DNA of 56,968 nt from Comamonadaceae bacterium (lineage in GTDB: Bacteria; Pseudomonadota; Gammaproteobacteria; Burkholderiales; Burkholderiaceae_C), in NCBI GenBank assembly GCA_947375135.1, contig CANCER010000024.1, positions 1 to 56,968 on the forward strand, read 5' to 3'. This document shows positions 42,205 to 52,446 of this stretch, piece by piece. The position numbers and the translations under genes are program-made. Below the pieces are notes generated by a model, which was not told the origin of the DNA, did not search any database, and saw nothing but the letters and a program-made list of their open reading frames with translations. Position 1 is the first letter of the stretch, and each line of letters opens with the position of its first letter.

Positions 42205-44459
42205 GCAACCAACTCCGCCAGTATTTTTTGAATATTGATCGCCAAACTCGTCGTCTTTTCATTCAACTCAGCAAGTTCCGAGTGAATCTCCCGCATGCGG
42301 CCCACAAACTTTTCACCGTCATCATCATGCACGCCGACCGCAGCACCCACATACCGACCCGGCGTCAGTGAGTAGTCGTTGGCCTTGATGTCGTCGCGGC
42401 TCACTGCCTTGCACAGACCAGAGTAATCTTCGTACACGCCTGCGGGAAACCGGCTCAGCAGCCAATGCCCTTGCGCAACAAAGTAGCTGGCGCGTTTGAA
42501 TGCTTCCACGCCACCGTCACGCACGGTGGGCTGCTCGCGTTTCTTCACATCGCGCGGCAGCAAGGCCTTCTTGGCCTCACGCGCGGCGTCGCCAGCAAAG
42601 GCTGGCCACTGGCGTGCGCGCAGCGTCTTCTCCGCCAGGTCCAGCAACTTCAGCCAGGCCTTGTGCCGCGCTTCCAATGCGGCCAATCCCGCCTTCAAGA
42701 CTGGGTTGATGGCCTCAGCCTTGGTTTGTAATTCATCGCGCTGGTTGAATGTGCCCGGTTCGGTCTGCGCCGCCAATGCCTTCAGCAGCTCGCTGGCTTG
42801 GCTATCCGCCGCATCCAGGGATTGACGCCAACCGTCGGCTTGCGCGTCCACCTTCTGCGCTTCGGTGCGATAGGCCTGCAGCAATGCGTCGGTGATGCCG
42901 TGGTCTTCACCCAGCTTCTCACGCACGGCTGCAACGGCCGCGCTGTCTGCAGCGGTCTGCGCGAAGTTGCGCAGCGCCTTGGACAACGCAGCGACTTGTT
43001 GTTCGTCGTTCGCAAGGCAGGGCGCCAGTTGTGCGAGGTGCTGCGCCAGGTGCGCGTGGTGCGAGGCCACCAAGGTGACGAAGCGTTCGTGCTCACCCCG
43101 GTACAACCAGGTGATGGCCGTCAGGTTGGCCAGTTGCTCCTCGGTGAAGACATGGGAGCGCGCCGACACCACGGTGTAGTGATTGCGCGCGTCGATCATC
43201 AGCACGGTGTCCAGCAGGTCGTCTGGCTTGCCCTTGTCGAAGAACCACAGCGCGCAGGGCAGGCTGCGGGTATAGAAGAACTTGGGGCCTATGGAGACCA
43301 TTACATCGACGTGGCCGGACTCCACCAGCTGCTGGCGGATTTCTTTGTCCTTGTTGCCCGCATCCGAGGCGCTGGAGGCCATGACGAAACCGGCACGGCC
43401 GGTGTCGTTCAGGTAGCTGTAAAAGTATTGGAGCCAGAGGCTGTTGGCATTGGAGATGGTTTCGCCATCGCCATTGTTTTTGCCTTTGCTTTTTCCCGCC
43501 ACACCGGGCAGGCCAAAGGGCAGTCTGCCGGTTTGCTTTTCGCCGACCTGGCTTTTGACCTTGGCGACCTGCACGCCGTCCACGTTGAACGGCGGGTTCG
43601 CCATCACGAAGTCGCAGGCACCCAGCAGCTGGTGGTGGTCTTCGTAAAAGGTGTTGCCGATGCGGATGTTGCCTTCGAGCCCATGCACGGCCAGGTTCAT
43701 GCGGGCTAGCTTGCTGTTGAGGTCGGCTTTCTCTTGCCCGTAGAACGTGATGTCGACTTCATTGGCACTTTTGTGGCGTACCTCTTCGATGAAGTGGCCG
43801 GTCTGCACAAACATGCCGGCCGATCCGCAGGCTGGGTCGAGCACGACACCGTGGTCGGGTTCGATGACGTTGACGATCAGGCGCACCAGGCTTGGCGGCG
43901 TAAAGAACTCGCCACCTTCTTGCGCGCCGCTTTGGGCGAACTGGTTCAGAAAGTATTCGTAGATGCGGCCAAACACATCGCCCGTGGCGGTCTGCAGGGC
44001 CGGGCGGTTGAAAATTTTCAGCAGCTCGGCCAGCAGGTCTTGCTCTAGGCCGAGGTAGTCCTTGGGCAGCGCGCCTTCCAGCAGCTTTTGGCCTTTCTGG
44101 TCGGTCACCGAGTCTTCGATGGCGATCATCGCGTCACGAATGGCTTCACCCACATGGGTGGCCGCAGGCAGCGCAGCCAGGTAGTCGTAGCGCGCCGTCT
44201 CGGGCAGGTAGATGGCGGCCTTGCCTTGGAAGCCGAGCTTGATGCGGTCTTCCCGCAATGCGCCGGTGGCGCGGGCAGGCACGGCCTTTTCCACAGCGGG
44301 CAGCAGCGCATGAAAGCGCGTGGTGGCGTGGCGCAGAAAGATCAGGCCCAGCACGGGCATTGAATACTCGCTGGCGGTCAGCTTGGAGTTGGCGCGAAGC
44401 TGGTCGGCCGCCTCCCAGAGGTCGTCTTCCAGCAGCTTCAGTTCTTGGTAATCCATCAA
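42201..44459 (-). CDS. hsdM: Type I restriction-modification methylase subunit
   Basis: A 752-residue N6-adenine methyltransferase. Motif I DPACGSAG is at 208-215 and motif IV NPPF at 288-291; the N-terminal HsdM domain includes DVFGRIYEYFLNQFAQSGAQ (161-180). It is longer than the usual ~500 residues owing to a helical insertion or extension (about 450-640, rich in Ala, Gln, Glu) before the C-terminal segment with GRYVGAAVGVHDDD. Starts 7 bp after the protease gene stop. It methylates host DNA to protect it. Confidence 0.95.
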   Translation of the reverse strand: MMDYQELKLLEDDLWEAADQLRANSKLTASEYSMPVLGLIFLRHATTRFHALLPAVEKAVPARATGALREDRIKLGFQGKAAIYLPETARYDYLAALPAATHVGEAIRDAMIAIEDSVTDQKGQKLLEGALPKDYLGLEQDLLAELLKIFNRPALQTATGDVFGRIYEYFLNQFAQSGAQEGGEFFTPPSLVRLIVNVIEPDHGVVLDPACGSAGMFVQTGHFIEEVRHKSANEVDITFYGQEKADLNSKLARMNLAVHGLEGNIRIGNTFYEDHHQLLGACDFVMANPPFNVDGVQVAKVKSQVGEKQTGRLPFGLPGVAGKSKGKNNGDGETISNANSLWLQYFYSYLNDTGRAGFVMASSASDAGNKDKEIRQQLVESGHVDVMVSIGPKFFYTRSLPCALWFFDKGKPDDLLDTVLMIDARNHYTVVSARSHVFTEEQLANLTAITWLYRGEHERFVTLVASHHAHLAQHLAQLAPCLANDEQQVAALSKALRNFAQTAADSAAVAAVREKLGEDHGITDALLQAYRTEAQKVDAQADGWRQSLDAADSQASELLKALAAQTEPGTFNQRDELQTKAEAINPVLKAGLAALEARHKAWLKLLDLAEKTLRARQWPAFAGDAAREAKKALLPRDVKKREQPTVRDGGVEAFKRASYFVAQGHWLLSRFPAGVYEDYSGLCKAVSRDDIKANDYSLTPGRYVGAAVGVHDDDGEKFVGRMREIHSELAELNEKTTSLAINIQKILAELVA

Positions 44460-44466
44460 TAGGCAA

Positions 44467-47010
44467 TCAGGTGTTCACGACCACAGGCACCGCAACTTGT
44501 GCGGCGATCTGTTGGGCAATGGGGGTGTAGAGGTCCACATGCGTCTCGGGGGTGCGAATGGAGACGATGAGGCTGTAGCGCGCTGGCAGGTTGTAGCGTT
44601 CTTGCGCCGGGCGGGTGCGCCACCAGCCTTTGGCTGGGTAGACGGCAACAAAGCCGCGATTCGCAAGCTCCGCTGCTGTGCCACGCCAGATGTCCTGGTG
44701 CAGCGAGCCACGGTGGCGCTGTCGGTCGCCCAGCATCCAGTCGGGGTCTTTGGGGTCTATCGGATCGCCATCGTCCTCGCGTTCGGCGGCGGCGTTGAGG
44801 CGGGCCACAAAGTCTGCGGTGGTTTGGTCCAGCGGCCTTTGAACATCAAAGCGCAGGCGATGGGACGGGTAGTGAAACCGGGACGCTGTGCCACGCGCAG
44901 AAGGATTCGGCTCGATGAAGTAGGACAGGGTGATGCGCAGCTCCACCTGGGTGTCCGGCGGCAGTGCCTGCAGCTGGTCCTTGGGCCAGGGGAGTGCGTG
45001 CAGATTCATGTCTTTGCTGACCACGCCTCTGCCTTTGACCTTGTGGTAGGGGTGCAGCTGGACTTCCACTACCAAGGTCAGCGAGTTGCCCGCGCTCCAC
45101 AGCGCGCGATCCAGTTGCGGAGCGCCCCAGCCGCAGTGCCGCAGCAAGCTGACATAGTCGGTCTTGTTGGCTGATTTGTTGGCAGGCAAGTAGGCGGCGC
45201 GCATGGCGTCGGTCCATTCAGCGGAGTGCACGATCAGCGCACGGATGGTCTCGGGACGCAGTGCGGGATATGCCGCCATCAGTTGCCCCGCCATGCGCGC
45301 ACCCAGCGCCGAGGCGGCACTGGTGGCATTGGTCGTTGCAAACAGGCGCTCCAAGGGCAGGTTGTTGGTCGTGAGCAGATCGAGGCTGGGGATGCCCACG
45401 GCGCTCAAGGCGTCTTTGCCCGCATTGCCGCCCTCAAAGACCACTTCGGGCTTGAAGGGCCACGCCGTGCTCCAGGTTGCTGATGTACGGGTGTAGGGGC
45501 TAAGCCCGCCACTGGGCGCCACGGGTGTCAGGCTCTGGGCATTGGCTTCGGTGATCTGCACCTTCTCGGTGTAGGCACCTACCGTGATGGCGTTCCACGC
45601 TTGGCCGGGGTCGCGGATGCCGTTGGTGCTGAGGCTGGCAGGGTAGGCGCGCCAGGATTGCTGGTCTTCGGTATTGCCTGCGCACAAGACAAACAGGCGC
45701 GGAAATAGCCCGTCGCCATCGTAGTCGGCAGCCAGGCGGTCCACGGTGGCGGACCATGCGGATGGGCGGCCACGGTCGCGGTCATCACTGGACGTGACGG
45801 CAGAGGTGAAGACCCGTGGACGCGCGGGTGCCGCTACTTCGGGCCGCGCTACGGCCTCTGCGAAAAGGTAGCCGTGCTGCCTGGAGTCGCCGTCGTTGGC
45901 GCCTTGCTCGGGGGTCAGCTTGACCGATTCCAAACGGTGATGGACCACGACCGGGTCAGCAGATGCCAGCGCATGGGAAAGATCGCCCAGCGCCACGAGA
46001 CCCGCCAGGCCTGAGCCGTGGTTGGCAGTGTCGTCCACGCCCCAGGCAGGATTGACTGTGTGCAGGTCTGCCGTGGCAATAAAAGGCGCGAGCAGCGGGT
46101 GGCCGCGGTTGACACCCGAATCCAACAGGCAGACACGGGGCGTGGCATCGCCATCGGACGCCACGGTCAAGCGCGCCAATGTTTCATCGACCCATTGCTG
46201 CTGCTCTGGCGGCGTCATGCTGTCGAAGAAGGTAGCGGTTTCTTTGGCGCGGCGCAGCTCGGCCACGCAGTTCAAGGTCATGACGGTGGTGGAGAACTGC
46301 TGCTGCGACCCGAACATCAGAACGACAGTGCGTTCCGGAAAGTTGATATGGTGTGCGCTGACCTGGCATTCGGCCAGTGCGGCGAGTTTGCGGAAATCCG
46401 CAAGCACAACGTTGCGCTGGCCACGCACCGGCAGCCACACTTCCCACCAGAACTGCTCGGTCACATCCAGCGGCAGCAAGCTGGGTTCATCTGTCCAGAG
46501 CGCGCGGAGTTCGGCGCTGCGGATGGATGCGATCGCGTTGAGCAAGGTGCCATGGTCGATCAAGGTGCCGGTCTTGCTTGTCTTGGCCGCCAGATACTCG
46601 GCGACATATTTTTCGAAGTGCTCTAATTTACCGTCAGGCACATAGACATTGGCAACCGTGGTGTCGCCTTCGGTGCGCACACTAAGGACTTCGATTTGCT
46701 TGCGTGGGTCGCGACTGCGTTCATCCCCAAGGCTTTCAAAGGCGAGCGCCACATGGGGCAGGCCGATGAACTGAATTTGCAAGCCCAAACCGCTTTGAAG
46801 GTCTTGCGCCCGCTGCGCAGCGACAGCTTGCTGCGCAATGGGTCTGAGCGCCAGCAATTGGGCTTGAAGCCCTGCACCATGCAGCGCTCGGTCGGGCTTG
46901 GGCACTTCGGGCGATCCACCGCCACCGGACGACGGCGCCGTGAACGGCTGTGCCTTGGATGTGTTGCTTAGTACAAGATGGGGACGCTTATCGTGGGCTT
47001 GTTCCGGCAT
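44467..47010 (-). CDS. Subtilisin-like (S8) serine protease of a defence-associated pair
   Basis: An 847-residue S8 peptidase. The triad is D297 (VCLLDSGVNRGHPL), H331 (NHGSGLAGLVALGD) and S564 (TNATSAASALGARM). The N-terminal ~280 residues form a separate domain of unknown fold and the C-terminal ~250 residues another, with beta-rich segments such as ELRITLSYFIEPNPS. No signal peptide is present, so it should work in the cytoplasm, unlike most subtilases. It overlaps the AAA ATPase gene by 23 bp. The pairing of an S8 protease with an AAA ATPase recurs next to restriction systems, to my knowledge; a role in abortive infection is inference. Confidence 0.85.
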   Translation of the reverse strand: MPEQAHDKRPHLVLSNTSKAQPFTAPSSGGGGSPEVPKPDRALHGAGLQAQLLALRPIAQQAVAAQRAQDLQSGLGLQIQFIGLPHVALAFESLGDERSRDPRKQIEVLSVRTEGDTTVANVYVPDGKLEHFEKYVAEYLAAKTSKTGTLIDHGTLLNAIASIRSAELRALWTDEPSLLPLDVTEQFWWEVWLPVRGQRNVVLADFRKLAALAECQVSAHHINFPERTVVLMFGSQQQFSTTVMTLNCVAELRRAKETATFFDSMTPPEQQQWVDETLARLTVASDGDATPRVCLLDSGVNRGHPLLAPFIATADLHTVNPAWGVDDTANHGSGLAGLVALGDLSHALASADPVVVHHRLESVKLTPEQGANDGDSRQHGYLFAEAVARPEVAAPARPRVFTSAVTSSDDRDRGRPSAWSATVDRLAADYDGDGLFPRLFVLCAGNTEDQQSWRAYPASLSTNGIRDPGQAWNAITVGAYTEKVQITEANAQSLTPVAPSGGLSPYTRTSATWSTAWPFKPEVVFEGGNAGKDALSAVGIPSLDLLTTNNLPLERLFATTNATSAASALGARMAGQLMAAYPALRPETIRALIVHSAEWTDAMRAAYLPANKSANKTDYVSLLRHCGWGAPQLDRALWSAGNSLTLVVEVQLHPYHKVKGRGVVSKDMNLHALPWPKDQLQALPPDTQVELRITLSYFIEPNPSARGTASRFHYPSHRLRFDVQRPLDQTTADFVARLNAAAEREDDGDPIDPKDPDWMLGDRQRHRGSLHQDIWRGTAAELANRGFVAVYPAKGWWRTRPAQERYNLPARYSLIVSIRTPETHVDLYTPIAQQIAAQVAVPVVVNT

Positions 47011-48040
47011 GGTTTGGTGTGTGCTTGTTGTTCTGGGCCAGCTTTATATTGATAAGGCGACGTTCCCCTAACGCACGCCCCAGCTCGACCCGTTGCACTT
47101 TGGTTTGGTCATGCATGATCGCGTCCTTGATGGCCTCGTCCACCGCACGACAAATTTCGGCATAGCTCAACCCTTCAGCCTGCTCAACCAGTCCGTCCTT
47201 CTTGAAGGGCTTGGGGGCAAAGCCTCCCAAGCGCGAGCGAATCAGATCCAGCGCCTGTGCGGGCGTAGGCAGGTGGTACTCCACCACGTCATCGAAGCGC
47301 CGGAAAAGGGCGCTGTCCAAGACTTCGGGATGGTTGGTAGCAGCGATGATGAGGCTGTTCGACTGGTCATGCTCAATCATCTGCAGAAAGCTGTTCAGCA
47401 CGCGCCGAATCTCGCCCACGTCATTGGCGGCACCACGCTGCGAACCAATGGCATCGAATTCATCGAAGAAGTAAACGCCGCGAATATCAGCGATGGCGTC
47501 AAACACCTGACGCAGCTTCGCCGCCGTTTCGCCCATGAACTTGGTAATCAGTGAATCGAGGCGCACCGCAAACAGGGGCAGGCCCAATTCGCCGGCCAGG
47601 GCAGACGCGGTCATGGTCTTGCCGGTGCCAGGCGGGCCAACCAGCAGAAGCTTGCGCCGTGGAGACAGACCGTGCTCCCTGATACGGGCCAGCATGCGCT
47701 GCTCTTTGATGATGCGCGCAAGTTGCTTGGCCGCTATGTCGTCCAACACCATGTCGCCCAGGCGATTGGCCGGGTGCGTCACGGTTAACAGGTTGGCAAG
47801 CTCGCCTCTGGGCTTGCTTGCGTGACTGAGCGACCCGGCTATGGGCACCAGCTTGCCGGAAGCATCCTGACTCAGGCGGGTCTTGCCGGCGTCGATCATG
47901 TCGCGCAGTTCTTCCGCCAGTTTGCCGTGGCCCAGTTTGGCTTCATGCGCAGCCATCTGCATGGCGACGGAATAGAAATGTCCGTCGTCGCGACTGATGT
48001 GCGATTTGATGAGCGCCTTGAGTTGTTCCGAGCTTGCCAC
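46988..48040 (-). CDS. AAA ATPase paired with the S8 protease
   Basis: A 350-residue ATPase of the FtsH/SpoVK-like AAA class. Walker A GPPGTGKT is at 135-142, Walker B FFDEFD at 191-196, sensor I in IIAATNHPE, and arginine-finger region LFRRFDDVVEYHLP. The first ~90 residues form a helical domain. I prefer GTG 48040 (ASSEQLKALIKSHISRDDGH start, AGGAAC upstream) to the in-frame ATG 48139. It probably unfolds or delivers substrates to, or gates, the partner protease. First gene of the six-gene operon. Confidence 0.85.
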   Translation of the reverse strand: MASSEQLKALIKSHISRDDGHFYSVAMQMAAHEAKLGHGKLAEELRDMIDAGKTRLSQDASGKLVPIAGSLSHASKPRGELANLLTVTHPANRLGDMVLDDIAAKQLARIIKEQRMLARIREHGLSPRRKLLLVGPPGTGKTMTASALAGELGLPLFAVRLDSLITKFMGETAAKLRQVFDAIADIRGVYFFDEFDAIGSQRGAANDVGEIRRVLNSFLQMIEHDQSNSLIIAATNHPEVLDSALFRRFDDVVEYHLPTPAQALDLIRSRLGGFAPKPFKKDGLVEQAEGLSYAEICRAVDEAIKDAIMHDQTKVQRVELGRALGERRLINIKLAQNNKHTPNHAGTSPR

Positions 48041-48202
48041 GATGGCCTGTTCCTGACAGCGGTTTTCGCTGAAGTGGGGTTGAATTTTTACCTTTGTATT
48101 GTCGGTTAAGTTGAGCCCTCGCCCATAGGGGAATTTCATGATCGGCGAAGGCAGCTCATAAGGAACTACACCGCCATTCAGGGCAATGGCGAAACTCCTT
48201 TA

Positions 48203-48690
48203 GTGGCCTCCATGAACAAATTGCTTTTGACCGCACTGCTGCTGGGCCCCTGCGCAGGCGCCCAGATGGATACCGATACGGCGCTCCAGCAGGCCATTGC
48301 CAGCCCGCAGCGCAAACCGGCCTATGCCGCACGCGATACCTGGCGCCACCCTTTTGATACCTTGACCTTCTTCGGCCTGCGCCCCGACAGCCGGGTGGTA
48401 GAGATCAGCCCCGGTGGCGGCTGGTACACCGAAATCCTGGCGCCCTATTTGCACGCCAAGGGGCAACTGATTCTGGCCGCCGACGACCCGGATGCCACCA
48501 AGACGGAGACCATCATCTGGTGCTGACCTTTCGCAATGTACACAACTGGATGGACCAGGGCGACGCCGGTTTGCGCGCCGTGTTTGCCAGCGTCTACCGC
48601 AGCCTGAAGGTGGGCGGTGTATTGGGCGTGGTGGAGCACCGCCTGCAGGCCGACAGGGTGCAGGACGCCAGCAGCAGCTCGGGAATGTGC
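48203..48690 (+). pseudogene. Truncated copy of the secreted methyltransferase-like gene
   Basis: Strong similarity to the intact gene at 25073-25900 from the signal peptide (SMNKLLLTALLLGPCAGAQM) to VEISPGGGWYTEILAPYL, and again from LTFRNVHNWMDQGDAGLRAV to VVEHRLQADRVQDASSSS. About 130 bp between the two parts is missing at 48510-48525, shifting the frame, and the 3' third is cut off at about 48690 where unrelated sequence begins. Confidence 0.88.
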
Positions 48691-48944
48691 GCGGCCACCG
48701 CCACCTGCGTGAACACAGCCTTGACACCCAGGTCACGGGCCACCGCGCGGGCCAGGTCGATTACATAACCGACAAATTCACGCATCTGTGGATCAACCGA
48801 ACTGTTGGACTCATCAATGCCCAGGGTGCCAAAAACGATCTCGCCTTTTTTCTTGACATCGCTGAGTTGGTCGGCAAAGGCCGAGGCATCCGACAGTGCA
48901 ATCAGACCTGCGGTAAGTACTTTGAGTACGCAGGGTAAACGCAT
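48690..48944 (-). pseudogene. 5' fragment of an amino-acid ABC transporter binding protein gene
   Basis: On the - strand from ATG 48944: a signal peptide (MRLPCVLKVLTAGLIALSDA) then LSDVKKKGEIVFGTLGIDES and REFVGYVIDLARAVARDLGV, typical of periplasmic amino-acid-binding proteins (family 3). Similarity stops near 48690 where it meets the methyltransferase copy. Only about 85 residues remain, so it is not functional. Confidence 0.8.
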
Positions 48945-49037
48945 GAAATTTCTCGCATGAGCTTGGACGTTTTTCTTCCTTGGGCTTTGGCGGGCGGCGC
49001 ACCACAATGCATTTCTAATCCACCCCGGGAGGTCACC

Positions 49038-49211
49038 ATGTCCAGCCACAACCAGTTAGAAAACAGCCCAGCACGTTCCCCCTACGACCCCGAGGCAAAC
49101 AACCCGTTTGACGAGGTGGAGGTTCTTCCGGGTCTGGGCATTGCAGTACTCTGGGTGGTGCTGTCCTCTGTGTTTGTGCACCTGCTGAGATTGCCGGTTC
49201 ACGTGGTCTAA
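49038..49211 (+). CDS. Small single-span membrane protein
   Basis: A 57-residue protein. ATG 49038 has GGGAGGT seven bases upstream, one of the best ribosome binding sites in the region. A polar N-terminus (SSHNQLENSPARSPYDPEAN) is followed by one membrane helix (LPGLGIAVLWVVLSSVFVHL, about 30-49). No family recognised. It lies alone between the scar region and the tau locus. Confidence 0.6.
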   Translation: MSSHNQLENSPARSPYDPEANNPFDEVEVLPGLGIAVLWVVLSSVFVHLLRLPVHVV

Positions 49212-49294
49212 AAGGCGCGACTTCACGTCCATCCCCCGCACCGGTCCGCGCTCCCCTGGACGCAGGGAGGCAGCGGGCACACTTGCCGGAGTTC

Positions 49295-49540
49295 TTATGG
49301 GCCGAAGTGGCCGTCGGCAATCAGGCGGTCGATCTCGGCGGCGGCAGCCAGGTAATCCTGCTGCGCGTCGCCCGGCGCAAAGCCACGGCGCTCGGCGATA
49401 TAGAAGTCGGCTAGTTCGATGTAGTTTGCACGCTGGCCAGGATCGATCGCACGGGTAGCCGGTGCCGCCTTCTTCCTGGCGGGTACTTTGGCCTTGACCA
49501 CAGGCGCAGCGGACACCGCTGGTTTTTTGGTCGTTGCCAT
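49295..49540 (-). CDS. DUF2934 family small protein
   Basis: An 81-residue protein. ATG 49540 follows GGAGCCCACC. The N-terminal half is Lys/Ala/Pro-rich and disordered (KPAVSAAPVVKAKVPARKKA). The C-terminal half YIELADFYIAERRGFAPGDA then QQDYLAAAAEIDRLIADG fits DUF2934, a short helical family of unknown function common in proteobacteria. Confidence 0.75.
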   Translation of the reverse strand: MATTKKPAVSAAPVVKAKVPARKKAAPATRAIDPGQRANYIELADFYIAERRGFAPGDAQQDYLAAAAEIDRLIADGHFGP

Positions 49541-49667
49541 GGTGGGCTCCTTTGTGTGACGTATACGATGAACTTCGATGGTGGCCATGACGTTAGCACG
49601 CTGACTTGAGCGCGATCAAAAAGAGGGGGACGTAACGGCAACGAAATAGCCATGCGCAAGCCAGGCG

Positions 49668-50555
49668 CTAACTCTTGCCCTTCCAAGGCACCAGTGCGCC
49701 CTCCAGCATTCGCATGGCCAGGGTGAAGCTGAAGGCGCACACCGCAATCACGCCGATGCCGACAAACACCGCGTCGGTGGCCAAAAAGTGCGAGGCCGAC
49801 ATGATCATGAAGCCGATGCCGCGGTTGGCGGCAATCAGCTCGGCGGCCACCAGCGTGCCCCAGCCCACGCCCAGCGCAATGCGGATGCCGGTCAAGATTT
49901 CCGGCAGGGCGGAAGGCAGTACCACCTCAAGAAACAGTTGCCAGCGTGTGGCCCCCAATGCGAGCGCGGCATTCACCCGCTCCTGCGGCAGGGCGCGCAC
50001 GCCGGCCTGGGCCGAGAGAGCTATGGGCGCAAACATGGCCAGCGTCAGCAGGGTGATCTTGGAGGCCTCGCCAATGCCCAGCCAGATGATCATCAGCGGC
50101 AAATAGGCCAGTGGCGGCAGCGGCCAGTAGAACTCGATGGGTGTGTCCAGCACGCCCTTGGCCCAGCGGTTCAGGCCCATCAGCAGGCCCACCGGAATGC
50201 CCAGCAGCACGGCAATGGCTGCAGCCGAGAGGATGCGCGCCAGGCTGGCCGACACATGCTCCCACAGCGTGGCGTTGGCGTAGCCGTCTTCCCAGATGTT
50301 TTGCGCCATCGTGATGACTTCGGCCGGTGTGGGCAGAAACAAATGCGGCACCCAGCCGGTCTGTGCCAGCAGCCACCAGAGGCTTAAGATGCAGATGCCG
50401 GTTGCCACGCTGATGAAGACGGTGCTGCCTTCGCCGATGCCGAAGCTGCGCATCTTCACCAAAGTGGGCGCGGGGGTTTTGGCTTCCGGCAGCATGACGG
50501 TGGCGCTGGCGTCTATGTGCTGAAACACGGAAAGTTGTGCGGCAAGGTCGGTCAT
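49668..50555 (-). CDS. tauC: Taurine ABC transporter permease
   Basis: A 295-residue permease of the SsuC/TauC class with about six helices from residue 50. The EAA loop reads [20 protein letters not shown] (about 196-215). The long N-terminal cytoplasmic segment (about 48 residues) is usual for TauC. It overlaps tauB by four bases. Last gene of tauABC. Since SsuC and TauC are alike, the assignment rests partly on the TauA-like binding protein. Confidence 0.87.
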   Translation of the reverse strand: MTDLAAQLSVFQHIDASATVMLPEAKTPAPTLVKMRSFGIGEGSTVFISVATGICILSLWWLLAQTGWVPHLFLPTPAEVITMAQNIWEDGYANATLWEHVSASLARILSAAAIAVLLGIPVGLLMGLNRWAKGVLDTPIEFYWPLPPLAYLPLMIIWLGIGEASKITLLTLAMFAPIALSAQAGVRALPQERVNAALALGATRWQLFLEVVLPSALPEILTGIRIALGVGWGTLVAAELIAANRGIGFMIMSASHFLATDAVFVGIGVIAVCAFSFTLAMRMLEGALVPWKGKS

Positions 50556-51343
50556 GGAATAGCTAGCTCCTGGTCTTCGGTCTGGTGCACAATGGCGCGG
50601 ATTTCTTCGCGCAGTTCGGAAAAAGCAGGCAGGGTTTTGATGGTGCGGGCATCGCGGTCCCTCGCAAAGCAGCGCACAAAGTCCACCTCAAAACGCGCCA
50701 CGATGCGCCCGGGGCGCGGCGACATGACGATGACCTGCGTGCCCAGAAACAGCGCCTCTTCAATCGAATGGGTGATGAAGAACACCTGCTTGCCGGTGCG
50801 GGCCCACACCGACACCAGCAGCTCCTGCATTTGCTCGCGCGTCATGCTGTCGAGCGCGCCAAAGGGTTCGTCCATCAGCAAAATTTTGGGGTCCGGTGCC
50901 AGGGCCCGCGCCAGGCCCACGCGCTGGCGCATGCCGCCCGAAAGTTCATAGGGCGCTGCCTTGGCAAAGTCCTGCAGGCCGACCAGGCGCAGCAAGGCGT
51001 GGGCGCGTTCGGTGCGCTCACTGCGCGGCACACCGGCAAACTTCAAACCCAGCGCCACGTTGTCCAGCACCGATTTCCAGGGCAGCAGGCTGTCCTTCTG
51101 GAACACCACGCCACGCTCGGCCCCGGGCTGGGTCACCGGTGCGCCGTCCAGCGTGATGCTGCCGCTCGACAGCGGCAAAAAACCGGCCATGGCGTTGAGC
51201 AGCGTGGACTTGCCGCAACCCGAAGTACCCAGCGCGACGACAAAGCCGCCGTTGGGAATATCCAGCGACACGCGGTCCAGCGCCTGCACGGCCCGGCCAT
51301 CGCGGGCGGCAAAAAAGACACTGGCGTTATCAACTTTCAACAT
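50552..51343 (-). CDS. tauB: Taurine ABC transporter ATPase
   Basis: A 263-residue ATPase: Walker [10 protein letters not shown] at 39-47, Q-loop in [15 protein letters not shown], signature [15 protein letters not shown], Walker [14 protein letters not shown]-loop in [15 protein letters not shown]. The unusual [16 protein letters not shown] stretch is typical of TauB. It powers uptake with TauC. Starts 89 bp after tauA. Confidence 0.9.
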   Translation of the reverse strand: MLKVDNASVFFAARDGRAVQALDRVSLDIPNGGFVVALGTSGCGKSTLLNAMAGFLPLSSGSITLDGAPVTQPGAERGVVFQKDSLLPWKSVLDNVALGLKFAGVPRSERTERAHALLRLVGLQDFAKAAPYELSGGMRQRVGLARALAPDPKILLMDEPFGALDSMTREQMQELLVSVWARTGKQVFFITHSIEEALFLGTQVIVMSPRPGRIVARFEVDFVRCFARDRDARTIKTLPAFSELREEIRAIVHQTEDQELAIP

Positions 51344-51432
51344 GGGCTGTTCTCGTGGTCTGGCTGTTTTGAAATACGCAACGCCGCGCGGTGGTTGCCC
51401 ACCGGCACGGCGCTTGGATTGAATGCGGCGGA

Positions 51433-52446
51433 TTACTTTTTCAGCGATGCGACGGCGGTGGCTGTCACGAACGGGGCGTAGCTGGGCAGTACATCCGAAA
51501 TCTTCTTCTGCTCTTTGAGGAACACCGAGGTTTCCTTCAGGATCTTGGCAATGCCGGATTTCTCACCACCGCCCAGCCAGGCGTCTGACGCCTGCGCACT
51601 CAGCGGCACCAGATTCAGGTTGAGCAAACCTGCGGCCTGGTCGGCCGGCGTACCACCCAGCAATTTGGCGAGTTGCTTGGCGTTTTCGCTGTCCTTGTTC
51701 CAGGCGGCCTTGTCGTTCACAAAGGAGTGGGTGTGCTTTTCGATCACGCCGGCAAAGGCCTTGAGAAACTCGGGGTGCTCCTTGGCAAAGGCACCGGTGG
51801 CAACCCAGGCAGAGAAAGTGGGTGCGCCTTTTTCAGCGACTTCCTTGGAGGTGACCAGCACCCGGCCGGTCTTCTTGAGTTCGGTCAGAGCCGGGTCCCA
51901 GACAAAGCCGCCGTCAATGTCACCGCGGTTGTAGGCGGCCACGATTTCGGGTTGGGGAATGGCAAACACCTGCACGTCTTTTTCGGTCAATCCCTGGCTC
52001 TTGATCAGCGCCAGCAACTGGTAGTGGTCGGTAGACACGGGCGCTGCGGCGAGCTTCTTGCCCTTGAGGTCGGCCACGCTGTTGATGCCGGAGCCGTTGC
52101 GCACCACCAGCGCTTCGTCGGTGCCGGAGATGGAGGCGAGGTAGAAGGCCTTCACATCCAGACCGCGCGAGGTAGCGGCGGCATAGGGGCTGGAGCCTAC
52201 GTAGCCGACCTGCACATCACCGGAGGCGATGGCCGCAAAAATTTCGCCACCGGAATTGAACTTGCGAAAGTCAATCTTGCTGCCGGTGGCTTTTTCAAAA
52301 TCGCCGTTGGCAATGCCCAACGAGGAGGGCAGTGCGTCGGTCTGGTAGGCGACAACCACTGGTTTGTCGGCAGCGGCGGCGCTGAGCGCGCCAGCCAGTG
52401 CCAGTGCACCCACGGTGACGGTGAGCAATCTTTTTACAGTCTTCAT
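51433..52446 (-). CDS. tauA: Taurine-binding periplasmic protein
   Basis: A 337-residue binding protein. Signal peptide [20 protein letters not shown] cleaved near AAADKP. Family marks: [20 protein letters not shown] (about 100), [14 protein letters not shown] [20 protein letters not shown] (about 189-208). The GSSPYAAA motif distinguishes TauA from SsuA. First gene of tauABC. The upstream regulator of Rrf2 type ends 136 bp before it on the same strand. Confidence 0.9.
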   Translation of the reverse strand: MKTVKRLLTVTVGALALAGALSAAAADKPVVVAYQTDALPSSLGIANGDFEKATGSKIDFRKFNSGGEIFAAIASGDVQVGYVGSSPYAAATSRGLDVKAFYLASISGTDEALVVRNGSGINSVADLKGKKLAAAPVSTDHYQLLALIKSQGLTEKDVQVFAIPQPEIVAAYNRGDIDGGFVWDPALTELKKTGRVLVTSKEVAEKGAPTFSAWVATGAFAKEHPEFLKAFAGVIEKHTHSFVNDKAAWNKDSENAKQLAKLLGGTPADQAAGLLNLNLVPLSAQASDAWLGGGEKSGIAKILKETSVFLKEQKKISDVLPSYAPFVTATAVASLKK

